DNA from: Notamacropus eugenii
Taxonomy: Eukaryota > Chordata > Mammalia > Diprotodontia > Macropodidae
Direction of reading: 5' to 3'
Length of the DNA stretch: 64,000 nt
NCBI RefSeq assembly: GCF_028372415.1
Contig: NC_092878.1
Span: 5,235,501-5,299,500, forward strand
Shown here: positions 33,790 to 45,389 of the stretch, one piece after another
Layout of the letters: every line of letters starts with the position of its first letter
Position numbering within the stretch: position 1 is the first letter of the stretch
Notes under the pieces: model-generated
Databases searched by the model: none
Told to the model about the DNA's origin: nothing
Seen by the model: the letters and a program-made list of their open reading frames with translations, nothing else
Program-made: the position numbers and the translations under genes

Positions 33790-34145
33790 GACATTATGTT
33801 ACCTGCCTTCAGATATTTCAGAGGTTGTTATGTGGAAGAGGGAAGAAAGAGACTTTGAGCCCAGAGGACAGAATTGGGAGTAATGAGTAGAAATTATAGG
33901 GAATAAGATTTTGGCTTAATGTAGAGCAAATAACCAAAAATATGTAATTATTAGACTAAATCCATCCAAACGTGGAACAGACTATCTCAGAAAGTGGTAA
34001 ACCTCTCTTACTGTTTTTGAATGGAAGCCAAATGAATACTTGTTTGAATGTGGTAGAGAAACTTCCTTTGTGTGTATGGGATATTCAGGATAGCTTCCTA
34101 GGCCTCTCCAACTCTGATAGTCTCTTTTCTTTTTGTGAGGTTGAT
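33790..34145 (+). mobile_element. CR1/L3-type LINE 3' end
   Basis: 'AAACGTGGAACAGACTATCT', 'CAGAAAGTGGTAAACCTCTC' and 'TCTGATAGTCTCTT' follow the order of the CR1/L3 3' region (a single-copy-like 'GGAACxGxCT...GTGGTxA' pattern). Diverged. Confidence 0.5.
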
Positions 34146-34189
34146 GGAATCCTCATAAAGCTGCCCCCAGCCGCAATATTCTAACTTCC

Positions 34190-34708
34190 TGATGGGCCCC
34201 AGTGAACAGGAGGCGTGTCCTGATTTAACCGCACAATCTGGCTTTAACTGCACCTCGGGCCCCCAGACTCAATATAGCCACTGCCTCTAGCTAACCACTG
34301 CCCTGAGATCTAATTCACATATTTGAACAGGTGTGTTCTTGTACTCAACCACAATCACATCATTCATTTAGCCCAAGGCAGGACCACGATACCTAACTAT
34401 CCATCTTGGCAAGACACACCCACAATAGCCAGCCAATTGGAAGGCAGCATGACCAGAATGTTACACCACTGAACCATAGATGGGACCCCTCCTCTATTGC
34501 ATAATCCCTTAACAAACCCCTCCTGCCTTTTTAATATTCATAATTTCTGTTATGTAATTGCATACCCTATTTTTACCCTATAAAATCCATTTTGCTTTCC
34601 CCAAAGTTTTTGGTTCCTCTTGAAACTTAACTCGCTCCATGAGAGGTGTCAGTCTCCATAAATGTGGTCTGACTGAATTCTTTGAGATGGTTCCACCACA
34701 ACACATCA
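34190..34708 (+). mobile_element. Probable solo LTR of an endogenous retrovirus
   Basis: 519 bp bounded by the perfect short inverted repeat TGATG...CATCA. It has a TATA box (TATAAAA, 34579-34585) and, about 75 bp later, a poly(A)-like CATAAA (34657-34662) followed by a GT-rich stretch, the order of a U3-R-U5. There is no primer-binding site after it and no polypurine tract before it, so it would be a solo LTR. I see no clear target duplication, which leaves the ends uncertain. No viral coding sequence is present. Confidence 0.5.
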
Positions 34709-35024
34709 TGAAATCGCAACAAGGGTATGGCTGAAACCATCAGCACCTCACTTTAGGCTAGATATCTCTACGAGGTGAAAACTGGGATGACATTCCCATG
34801 CCCTATGGACATATATACATATCAAGCCAATTAGAACCAGATTCATTATAAAGATTGGAACAAGGGTGGTAGTCTGGTTTAGGCCTCTGAGAAGGAAACT
34901 TCTTGATGGCAGGAAGAAAGAAGTGAAAGGGAGAAGGTGAGGAGAAGCTTTGGATTTGGCCTTGTCCAGGTCTCTTTCCCTCTCCCCCTTTTTGGCCAGA
35001 GGAGGTCCTTGTCGGTCAGTCAGG

Positions 35025-35400
35025 TAATAAACATTTATTAAACACTTACTATCAGCCAGTTCCTCTTCTGTAAAATGAACTGGAGAAAGAAATGGCAAAC
35101 CACTCCAGTACCTTTGCCAAGAAAACCCCAAATTAGGTCGTGAAGAGTCAGACATGATGAGATAACACAATAATAACAGATACTGTGCTGAGTTGGGATT
35201 CAAATATAAAAAAGAAATTCATTCCCTGTCCTCAGATAGATTACAATTTATTGGATAAATAAAACACCATACAAAAGGGAATTGGGGTGGAAGAATGATG
35301 GAGAAATCCAAAGGAATGCTGCTAGGTCCTCTCATTAAATAGAGGCTTTGGGAGGAACTCTGTGCTCTGTCCTCCAATCAGAAGGGTAGATAGTACTGAG
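35025..35400 (+). repeat. Old LINE-like repeat split by a SINE
   Basis: The opening phrase 'TAATAAACATTTATTAAACA' is cut at about 35055 by a SINE (35055-35185, 'GAACTGGAGAAAGAAATGGC', 'AAGAGTCAGACATGATGAGA') and resumes with 'ATACTGTGCTGAGTTGGGAT'. Confidence 0.65.
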
Positions 35401-36700
35401 GGTACTGAGGATGATAAGGCTTTTAGGGGGATGATGGAGATATCCAAAGGAATGCAAAGGAGGTGAGTTCAAAGAATATGGAGGATATTGGGTTTCCCAT
35501 CTATCCTACTGGTGTTCTATCTAGCCACATGCCCAGATCATCTGATTTCAGTGACTACATTGTGAGAAGAGGTTGACACCGATTCATCATGTATCAAGAG
35601 AAACATCTGGAACATTTCCATCAATGGGAAAATGGGACTTCAGCATTTAAGTGCTTGGTTACCCCTTTGACATATAGGCTTTCTAAACTTGAGCCTACCT
35701 TCCTTTGGACTCTGTGTACTTGAGGAGAGAATGTCACTGCCTTTGGGGGTAGGGGGGCAGGGATTTTTATACTAATTGTATTCATTGTTCCACCTTAGTA
35801 AAGACTCTTCTTTTAAAGCTGAGTGGAGGATTAAATTATTCTCAATAAATAATCTTTTTAATCACCTCCAACTCTTCAGCGATACCCTTAAGGATTTAGG
35901 TGAAAATGGAGTCAAACTTGAGGATGACTTTTCAACTGGAGATGAGAATTGGGATAAGGATCTCCTCAGCTTATATGGACTACATTTGTGTGTTTGATAT
36001 AATCAATAAGCATTTGACATAATTAATAAACTCCTATGAGCCAGGAGCTGGGAATATAAAGGCAAAAATTAAACAGCTCCTGATCTCAAGGTGTTTAAAT
36101 TATCTGTGTATCTGTCATAAATTGTAGACTCTCAGAGAATAGAGAAAAAGTCTGCGTAATCCTTTTGTATATTGCCCAATCTATTGAGCACCATTTTAAA
36201 ATGTTCAATGTAGAAGAATTTTATTTCTTTCATTGCCTTTGTGGATAGTGCTCCATGTATGTTGCTCAGTACTTCAGCGGGGTATTGGAACATGCTCATT
36301 TGAAGATGGTCAGTCTTGAGAAGGGTGACCTTTGATTAATGGAGAACAACTTTCTTAGACTCTACTTCAATTTGCAACCTTCACATTTCAACTGTGAATC
36401 TGATTCATTACATTGAATTCAAATTCTTTGAGTTGAGACCGCATGAGGATAGATGTGTTCATGTTCAGTATGGTTAGATTCAAAATGGAAATAGGTGGGG
36501 GTTGTTTCAAAAACAAAGCAAAAACCTCAGCAAAGCAGTCAACTAATGAAATGAGTCAGGGTCAGGACTAACGGGGATTTTAGGGAGGAATCTGAGGTCT
36601 AGTTGTAGCCTGGCAATTACTTGCTTTTTTAGAAACAACACTAACCACATTGTTTCTGTGTCCTTTCTGGCTGCTTCTTGCTTCTCAGTCTTACCCTTTG
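35401..36700. other. Intergenic, little recognised
   Basis: A short old LINE-like opening lies near 36010-36100 ('CTCCTATGAGCCAGGAGCTG'). A frame at 35776-35997 has no recognisable relative. Confidence 0.55.
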
Positions 36701-36729
36701 GATCTCAATCCCAGACAAGGTGGTGCTGA

Positions 36730-37205
36730 GTTGGACAGCTCATACTTACAACCTATATAACTTTAGGCAATTGACAGCATGGGCCTCGTTTTCCAGATGT
36801 GCAAAATGAGGAGGTTAGACTAGATGGTCTCTAAGGTCATTTCCATCTCCAAATCTAGATCACATAAACCAGTAAGATCAAAGTCACCAGTTACTTAAAA
36901 ACCTGCATCCCAGAAGTATAGTCATTTTTCTTGTAAAGAAAAATATACAGAAAGACTGCAAGTGCAAATGAAGGAAATAAATATTTACCAGGCACTAGGG
37001 CACTGTGCTAAGTGCTTTATAAAATCTCATTTGAATCTTGAAACATCTTTGGGAGGTAGGTACTATTATCATTTCATTTTACAGTTGAAGAAACTGAGGC
37101 AGACAACTATTAAGTCACCTAACTAGTATCTGAGCCCACAGTTGAACTCAAGTCTAACTGATTCCAGGTGGAACTCTGTCCCCTGCACTTTCTAGCTGCC
37201 TTCAG
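36730..37205. repeat. Two SINE/MIR copies
   Basis: 36730-36870 is a sense SINE end ('GTTAGACTAGATGGTCTCTA'). 36970-37205 is MIR ('TTTTACAGTTGAAGAAACTG', 'GCACTGTGCTAAGTGCTTTA'). Confidence 0.7.
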
Positions 37206-37315
37206 AAGGATAACTGAAATGAAATCATGATCTGAGTAACTAAAAAATTAACAACACTTCCAGAGAAATGAAAATGAAAAATATCTCCCCCCTATCCATA
37301 AAAAGGCAAGGAAGG

Positions 37316-37474
37316 GGGGGCAGCTAGGTGGCCCAGTGAGTAGAGCGCTGGCCCTGGAGTCAAGAGGACTTGAGCCCAAATCTGGCCTCGGACACTTGAC
37401 ACACTTACTAGCTGTGTGACCTTGGGCAAGTCACTTAACCCCAATTGTCTTGGCTTCCTTCTTCAAAAAAAAAA
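37316..37474 (+). repeat. Young full-length tRNA-derived SINE with perfect target duplication
   Basis: 'GGGGCAGCTAGGTGGCCCAG', B-box region, 'CTAGCTGTGTGACCTTGGGC' and an A-tail. It is flanked by a perfect 15-bp duplication AAAAGGCAAGGAAGG at 37301-37315 and 37475-37489. Confidence 0.93.
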
Positions 37475-37489
37475 AAAAGGCAAGGAAGG

Positions 37490-38687
37490 TATTAGGGAGG
37501 GGCTTCTGTGTGGCTCATAGAGAGGCAGAAAATACATTTCTATCCTAGCTTTTTCTCCCCCCACCCTCAAAGGAGACCAATTTCTGCCAGAAGGGGAAGC
37601 AGAAAGTTGGGATCAGAGGCTGATCTGCTCTCCTGAGACAGAGGAGTTACTGGGCCAGAATTATATCTGCTTGATCCCATAAATATTGTGAGTCTAGGGG
37701 ATACAATCAAGTTTGATCTAATTTCTAACTACTTTGCCATTATTGGAGAGAAGGGGGAACCCCAAGCTCTATGTGTAAGGCTAGATTCCTTTCCCACCAA
37801 ATACCAGTTCCACAATGAACACACATAGAAAATAGCAAAGAAACTCATTTATCTAAATCCTAGCAAAACAGAAATCAGAGAAGGTATACGTAGGAGAATA
37901 TGTACCAGACAATGAGAGTGAAAGATCTCTCCTACCTGGAGTTAAAGAACTCAGCTCAGCCAACAGAGATGGTCTTGGATCTCACCCAAGGGAAACGTCC
38001 CTGAAGCCTAGGACAACTGGAGACAGGGGTGTAATGGAGTCTGCCACCTTCTCTAATGTCTTTTCCTTTCGCAACTTTAAGTGACATGGTCCTCTTCTAA
38101 CTTCCTTCTTGAACTTAACAGCCAAAAGTGCCCAAAGCAACTCAATGTTTGAAGAGTCCCCAAGAACACTTGAAGTTTGAAGAGTCCCAAAGAGGACTAG
38201 ATAAGGCTGGAGCTTTCTCACCTCTCACCAATTCTGTCCTATCCATGGCACAAGGCAGAGCATTCATCTCCACCTATAAAGAAAGAGCCCCATGCCAAAG
38301 GGCTTTGGAATGGGGCTACACACATATTGTTCAACATGGTCACTACGTTGCTTACTTTTGCTGGACGGTTCAATTTAGAAGGAGGAAAAAGTGGAGAAAA
38401 CTTCAAAATAGGGTTCTTGTTTAAAAGCAATTATTTTTTAAAAAAGAGTGCTTATGGTTCTCAGTGAGTTTTCTCATTTTCCCATTCTGAGGCTCAGTTG
38501 CCCAACTCCTGGGTACTTTGTATAGCCCCATTTAACCAAATAGGCTAAGGTAGCTCTTTATCTCTGCTTGCCTGAGGCAAATAAATCAAAACTAATTCTG
38601 CAGTTTACAGCCAAAGAGGAAATAGGCTATGTAACCTATGTTGATTTTGCCTACTAAGAAAAGAGCTTTGAGGTTTTTTTATTCTCC
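37490..38687. other. Intergenic, nothing recognised
   Basis: Open frames at 37982-38424 on both strands have no recognisable domain or codon pattern. Confidence 0.55.
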
Positions 38688-38940
38688 ATTTGTTCCATTG
38701 CTTTAGTCATGTCCTACTCTTTCTGACCCTATTTGGGATTTTCTTGGCAAAGATACTGTAGTGGTTTGCCATTTCCTTCTCTTACTAATTTTATAGATGA
38801 GGAAACTGAGGCAAACAGAGTTAAATGCCTTGCCTAGGGCCACACAGTAAACATCGGAGGTCAGATTTGAACTTAAGAAGATGAGTCTTCCTGACTCCAG
38901 GTCTAGTACTGCATCTGGTTTGCCACCTAGCAGCCCTTGA
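38688..38940 (-). repeat. Marsupial tRNA-derived SINE, antisense
   Basis: 'TTAGTCATGTCCTACTCTTT', 'GGATTTTCTTGGCAAAGATA', 'GAGGAAACTGAGGCAAACAG' and 'TGGTTTGCCACCTAGCAGCC'. Full length. Confidence 0.88.
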
Positions 38941-39384
38941 TTCTCCTAAACAGTCTATTTCAAAGAAATTGCCAAGTGTTAGGGCACGTCGTTGTCTAAT
39001 GGTTGGTCTTGAGAGACAATTGCATGGAGCATAGCTTTCCCATTTCTTTGCCCCTCCATTTCTTCACAGGGAAAATTAAGAGGGGTGATAAGTGATAGAA
39101 TGAAGTGGAGGAGTGACCTGGTTCAGCTGTTTTAAGTGGGAAGATTTATTTTCTTGACTTAATGCAGTAACATCCTCTTGATCTGATTTATCCTATTTCT
39201 TACCTTGGTCAACTGTGTTGAGGCTGCCATCTTGTGTAGTAAGAGATTGATGGGAGCTTTTCCTTCTCTTTTTTCTTTTTTTCTAAATAACCAGGACTAT
39301 AGTATTCTTGGGGAGTTTCCACACCTATTAAATTTTTAGGGGTTGTAAATTTCCTCCTGGCATGGGACAAAGGGCCATTCAATT

Positions 39385-40140
39385 CAACCAAATTCAATTC
39401 AACACATTTATTGAGTGCATGTTATATGTCAAGAACTGTGTTAGGCATTTAATAGGAAACATGGTTCTTGTCCTCTAGATACTTACAGTCTAGTCAGGGA
39501 GATGTGTCAGGACACAGAAGAGCTGTTTAAAAAAGAAAGAAAGAAGTAGGGTGCAACATACAAGAGTTACAAAGAGCTGTTTGTAAGTACCTGGTATGTT
39601 TTGAAAACATTGTCATTGTATGGATGAAGTTTGTAAGGTACTGAAATAGAAACTTCCCTGTAGGTACTTACAGTAAGGGAGGAGATGTACATATACAAAT
39701 TGTTGTAATAAGAGCAGAATGTCATGCTTTGTAAGAGAGATATCAAGTGCTATGTTAGAAGGACCAGTTTGCAAGCTACTATAATGACTTGGACTATGTT
39801 TGTAAAGTATAATGATAGGAACTGCTCTCACGGTGCATGCTTTCCAGTCAAATGGATATGATCTATATACAAATTGTTAGAATAAAGGCAGAAAGGAACA
39901 TCTTTTAAGAGTCACATAAACCAAGGAATGTGAGAGCCCAAGAGATGGTGGTTATTTCCATAAAACCACCAAAACGAATTTCCTCAAGTCAATCAGCCAG
40001 CAAACATTTCTCAAATATTTTCTGTAGGTCAGGCACGATGTTAAGTGCTGGGGCTAGAAAGAAAAGCCGAAACAATCCCTGCTCTCAAGGAATTATAGAT
40101 TCGAATTGGGAGACCATAACTATTTACATGCACAGCATAG
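39385..40140 (+). repeat. Old LINE-like repeat openings (two)
   Basis: 39385-39500 ('TTATTGAGTGCATGTTATAT') and 39985-40140 ('GCTCTCAAGGAATTATAGAT') both show the 5' phrases of the 10960-11880 family. In between lie related, diverged pieces. Confidence 0.5.
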
Positions 40141-40144
40141 ACAG

Positions 40145-40395
40145 CATGATCTGAAAAGTCAAGAGCCTGAAGTCAAGAAGACCTGTGTTCAAATGTGCCC
40201 TTAAACATTATGAGCAGTGGGACTCTTGGCAAGTCATTTAACCTCTGTGCCTCAGTTTCCTTGTCTGTAAAGCTGTGATAATAGCAGCATTTACCTCCCA
40301 GCGTTGTTGTGAGGACCCAGTGAGGTAACAATTATGAAATGCTTAGCACATGGCGTGGCACAGAGCAAGCGCTATAGAAGTCTTCCTTCTTTCCT
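40145..40395 (+). repeat. tRNA-derived SINE
   Basis: 'AAGACCTGTGTTCAAATGTG', 'CCTCAGTTTCCTTGTCTGTA' and 'TTGTTGTGAGGACCCAGTGA'. Confidence 0.75.
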
Positions 40396-41435
40396 TCATC
40401 TTGATCTTATTACTTCCATTATCATCACCAGGAAAGGCCTCTTACAGAAGGTTACTCAATAAGCTTCAGCGTTTCCTGATTATCTTTAGGATCAAATAGA
40501 AAGTCTTCCACTTAACAATAATTAAATAATTAATTGAGCGCTACAATGACAACCTGTATCAATAAATAATTCAATTAAATAACAACTACTTGTTAATTAT
40601 ATTAAATATATTCATCGTTAATTATTAACATTGCTGACTTAAATAATAAATAAATATTTAAATCCAGGTGACAGGAACCATGAAATAGATTTTGTCTTCA
40701 CATGAAGAGCAGTTTCCTAACAATTCAGGGTAGTGGAATCAATTGGAAACCAACTAGTCCAAAATCTTGCATTTCAGGGGAGGACCCTAAGGTTAAACAA
40801 CTGAGAAGTGCCTTGCTCAAGATAGTAATTAGAACTGTCCCAGAAGTGGAGATGGGGCTGTTTCATGGGGGTAATGAGTTTGTTTTTCACTGGAAGTATT
40901 TACGCAGATGTTGGATGACTAATATTGGGAATGGTGGGAATTTATGATTTGAATAGCAGCTAGGCTAGGTGATTTTATAAGTTCTCTCCAGTTCAAAAAC
41001 TCCATAACTGTAGCATCAAATAATTACATTTTGTTTTTTTACATTTTAATAGTATTTTATTTTCCTCAAATTACACATTGTAAGGACTGATTAAAACTTT
41101 TGTTACAAGAGAAATCATGTAATACATGACTTATGAAACCTAGGGATCCATATATACCAGAAAGTCTTTGACTTGCCTGCAAATGCAGGAAGATAAATTG
41201 ATTGTGAAGACAGGTGAGAGGATGCTGGTTAAACATTTTCACTCATCAGGTTAATCAGCATATCTAAGAGCTAGCATTCTCTCCTCTAATAAACCCAGGA
41301 ATTGCCTTTCTTGTGTCTAGAGCCTGGTGAAGTTTAGAGCATTCCTCTGTCTATGGCTATTAAAGATGAGGTCTTTAACCCAGGACGCTATCAACAAAGA
41401 TTAGTACTACATTATCTTCTGGCTGAAGAAGGGGG
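40396..41435. other. Intergenic, AT-rich; short L1 3' end piece
   Basis: An A/T-rich stretch at 40520-40650. 41030-41100 resembles an antisense L1 3' end ('TTAATAGTATTTTATTTTCC'). Otherwise nothing recognised. Confidence 0.5.
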
Positions 41436-41749
41436 AAATTAGCTAATTCAAAGCTCTGCAAATGGGTTGATCATCCTTGATTCCTACATGGAAATCTGGT
41501 CTTTAAGGTGCTGGAAAATGCCAACACTCTACAGGGTGGTATGGGAGAAAGAAAACTGGATTTGGATTCAGGGGATCTGCTTTATAACTATGTGACTGGG
41601 GAAGTTACTTGACCTCTCTGAGACTCAGTTCCCCACCTGTAAAGTGAGATGGGGAGGAGGTTAAATATCTAAGGCTCCTTTTGTAGCTCTGATTTATGAT
41701 CCTATGATTTTTCATGATGTTCAATTAACCAATGAATGGAATTCAAGTT

Positions 41750-42290
41750 CTTTAACCTGGCATTCAAGGGCCTTCAAAGTCTTGGCTCATTTTATCTTTC
41801 TAGCCTTATTTCCTAAGATACTTCCAACATAAGCCCTTCACTCTAGCAAAATTAATCTATTTGCTACATCCCATAGATGAATCATAGTTTCCTGTCTCCG
41901 TACCTTTTGTTTGGCCATTTCCTCCCTTTGGATTACCTTCTCCCTCATTCTATTTCCTCTTCTTCTCTCTCTTCCCTCTACCCCTCTAACCTCATCTTTG
42001 TCTCGGAAGCTACCCTATGAGGTAGGGTCCTATAAGGTCTAACTGTAACTTCTCATAGAAAACTTTCCAGGATTACCCCTAAACAGGATCTCTCTCTCCT
42101 CTGAGCTGCTTCTGTTTATACCACTTTTATTGCACTTCATGAATAGAGCCTACATCTGTAGCAATGTGTTTATCTTTTCTCCTTGGATTGTAGTCTCCTT
42201 GAGGGCAAGCGTTGTTCCTTATTCACCTCTAGAACCCTCATAGCATCTAATACAGTTCCTTGCACACAGTAGATGCTCAAACAGGTTGTT
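41750..42290 (+). mobile_element. L2-type LINE 3' end
   Basis: 'AACCTGGCATTCAAGGGCCT', 'GGATTGTAGTCTCCTTGAGG' and 'CCTTGCACACAGTAGATGCT'. It is continuous here. In units A and B it is cut at the position equivalent to 41835. Confidence 0.75.
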
Positions 42291-42294
42291 GTGT

Positions 42295-42480
42295 TCGTTC
42301 TTCCTTCGAAGAAGACCATGACATCAGAGAAATGATGACATGTCTTGCACTTTGTTTTGAGTGAGGTAGGGCTGTGCAAGGTCACCTGCCTCATTTTCTC
42401 CTCCTGAGTCATCTGGATCCAGTGACCACATGTTCATCAGGATGACTGGATATGGCCCAGGATGCTCCAACACTTGTCAA
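42295..42480 (-). repeat. RTE-tailed SINE, antisense
   Basis: 'TTCGTTCTTCCTTCGAAGAA', 'GAGTGAGGTAGGGCTGTGCA' and 'CATCTGGATCCAGTGACCAC' are the reverse complement of the 3' module seen at 32706-33000. Confidence 0.8.
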
Positions 42481-42559
42481 GTGAATGGATTCTACTGCCT
42501 AACATAGTGTTTTGCACACGAAAAGTGGGTAACACATGTAAATTGAATTTTGGAAGCTA

Positions 42560-42790
42560 TGATAATAATAAACATTTATAGAGTGCGTTAGTAATTTCAT
42601 CAATATTATTTGATCCTCACAACAGCTCTATGAGACAGGTTCTATTAATCTCCATTTTTATATAAATACTGAAACTGAGGCTGAGATGTTAAGTCATTCG
42701 TCCAGGGTCACATAGTGTCCTAAGGAAGATTCAAACCCAGCTCTTCCTGACTCCAAGTTTGTTCTGTCTGCCATGCCACAGACACAAGTA
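42560..42790 (-). repeat. MIR-type SINE
   Basis: 'TCCTCACAACAGCTCTATGA', 'ACTGAAACTGAGGCTGAGAT', 'CGTCCAGGGTCACATAGTG'. Confidence 0.7.
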
Positions 42791-42816
42791 TTCCCCTATG
42801 TCAGGTATTATTCAGG

Positions 42817-42818
<2 letters not shown>

Positions 42819-42882
<64 letters not shown>
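42819..42882. repeat. (CA)n microsatellite
   Basis: About 32 perfect CA units. Confidence 0.98.
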
Positions 42883-42884
<2 letters not shown>

Positions 42885-44029
42885 GAGAGAAAGGATGATT
42901 CCTTGCACTGAATAGAGGTTCACAGAAGGAAAAAGCTACTGCTCTTCCCCTGGCTACAAGAGAGGCTGCTTGAAAGTAGAGTTGAAGGCTTTGGGAGTGA
43001 GAGAGGAGAAAATGAAGGGAAGTACTGGCAAAGGAAATGGGAATAGAAAGTATTACAAATGGAGAAGGATTTTGCTTTAAAAGTTTTAGACCCATTTTCA
43101 GATTTTCATTAGACTCTCTTACTTATGTTGGACTTGCCCTAACATTTTAGGCCCTGGGTATGTGAGGCAGTCTTTATTTTCCAGTCCTGTATGTAATTCT
43201 CTAATCTAGTATCTTGTAATGTAGGGGACCTAAATTTTTAGAGAATAGACTCTATTTCTTTGCGTCCCAGGGACTGGCTTCCCCAAATGGTATCTCTGGG
43301 GTTTTTTGTATCTGCATATGCATATATGCATTAATTCCTACAAGCATATGCAACTGTAGAAAATGTAGTCATGGAAGCAGTCCCCAAGTTCACCCATCTG
43401 CTAGGATTACACGTAGGGTCCTTCAAGAATCTGCAGCCCAAAAGATAAAGACTGGTTTGAGTACTTCACATTCAAATAGCTCCTCAGGCCCCTGCACTGA
43501 GTCAGTCACCCCTCTGACTAAACCACATTGCTTTTAAGAAAGAAACTGGATGACATTAGAGGGAAAGAGAGGCATGGGATTGGCAGAGCAGTGGGAAGGT
43601 CAAAGGGCCAGCTTATTTCTGTCTTTCTGGGGCCTAAAGCAGGACCATGTGTCCATTCAGTATCTTTCACAAAAGTTAGGGATGAGGTGCATGGTGCTGC
43701 TCAGTACCCTCTGATTTTGGGGTCTTTGTTAATTTTTTCTATTGAGTTGATGTTTTAGAACTTCTTTGTTTATGCTGGTACATTGGAGTTTGAGAGAAAT
43801 GATTATTGCTGTCATATATTTATAATCAATCATTGAATTACATTGAACTGAAGGACATTATTGATTAATGAGATTGCTTAAATTCCTGGGGTACATGTCT
43901 TTAATCCTGGATGGGAGACCCCACGTAAGTAGAGAACCTTAGAATTTAGTCTAAGGTGAATTCTGGTCTATTGTGTTTCACTCAGTTAGGTCTGAATAGA
44001 GGTAGACCCACTTTAGTCTAGTTCCTGAG
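42883..44029. other. Unit 1-specific sequence, nothing recognised
   Basis: No repeat family or gene recognised. A CATATGCATATATGCAT palindromic stretch occurs at about 43313-43331. Confidence 0.5.
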
Positions 44030-45000
44030 GTGCCAGTAGTTTGGATAAGAGATATGTCCCCTTGTCCAAGACTGAGTGATCAGAATCGTGACCCCCAGCC
44101 CCTCATTAGAATAGGTCCACCTCTCATTATAATATACATTTTCATTAATTGCTAACCAATTAGAGTCGATTGCCACTCTCAGGAATACCTCTGCTGGCAC
44201 AGGCTGATTAGCATTGAGCAGGTTTCATGAGGGCTCCTTGTCAGTCAAAGACCCCTTGTGTTAATTATTTCTAACATGATTAATAACATGATTGGTTACC
44301 TAGAAACCATGCCTCTATATCCCAAATTATAGCTGGAAGACCATGGGTAGGTTATGACAGAAGCTGGACGTGATCTCTTCTCTCTACTCCTTCTTCATCA
44401 TTCCATTGGTTGAAACCAACCTGTGAATATGCAGATATATACAACACATATATACTCATATTTCCACATATATGTATATATCTATAAATCTCTATCTATC
44501 TAACTCTATTTATCAGTTGCTTCCAATAGAATGGTTAAAGAGCAGAGAAAAGGATGTCATCAAACTATGTATGAAAAAAAAATAAAGATGGACTGGTTCC
44601 ATGTCAAGAGCAAGGGACAACCAAAGACCAGCCCATGTGTTCCTGTCAAGAGACATTAAGGTGTCCAGCACAGTAGGTGGACACCCTATAGTAAACTTCA
44701 AGGAAAGACTTGGATAAGAATAGGCCAGGGTAGGCAGTCTTGAATGAGTTATTCTCCGCATTGTTAGAGAGAACACTCGAATCGTTAAGATCACAGATAC
44801 ATATGAGTGTTCGTCTGCGTGTGTGTCTATATATGTGGAGGGTGTGCCCCCAAATCTTAGATTTTTTAGCTTAAAACTGTACCAAGACTCTTGAGACAAC
44901 CTGTATATGTAAGTATGTAGTCAAGGGGACATAACATAATGGAGAGGAAGCTAGTTTGCAGTCAGAAAGACTGGGCTTCCTCTCATATACACTGGCTGCA

Positions 45001-45280
45001 TGACCTAACAATTGAAAAAAAGGTCATTTGTGACATCCCAGCCTGAGGTCTTAAAATGTCAGCCAATGTCCTGGTAAAAATGTTGCTATCCAAGAAGACA
45101 TTAGACACATTTCCCATCAGTTTACAGCCATGTTTCACAGAAAATCCTGTTTACATCACTGTGCTGGAGAGGACATCGAGGAAGAGGCATTCCCTGAATC
45201 ACAAAGAACGTCACATGATTTGATTTCTGACTATGATAATATTCAGAATACTGAAGGAGAATGCCAAAAGCCACACAAAA
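45001..45280 (+). pseudogene. Beta-tubulin C-terminal fragment (unit 1 copy), dead
   Basis: Translation of the + strand, with stops, follows the beta-tubulin C-terminal region: 'KVICDIPA', then a stop, 'GLKMSA', then 'FTAMFHRKSCLHH' and a diverged helix H12 region 'SHDLISDYDNIQ'. Family knowledge: beta-tubulins read [33 protein letters not shown] and NDLVSEYQQYQ at the same places. No introns interrupt it, so it is probably a 5'-truncated retrocopy. It is repeated in units A and B. Confidence 0.7.
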
Positions 45281-45389
45281 AGCGGTATAAACCCTTTATT
45301 TACTTATACATGTGCTTTTCTGATGTCTCACTTCTAACCCTATTGATCACCCTCTTCTCTTGGATTCTCTCCTCTAGGTTTCCATGACA

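Noticed and set aside
34748..35203. Minus-strand 151-aa open frame
   Set aside because: Its N-terminal part ('LGFSWQRYWSGLPFLSP') is translated antisense SINE (35055-35185). The remainder has no recognisable domain.
41835..44030. Idea that unit 1 gained a 2.2-kb insertion
   Set aside because: The L2 LINE runs without a break across 41835 in unit 1 and is cut at that point in A and B, so loss in A/B is simpler.
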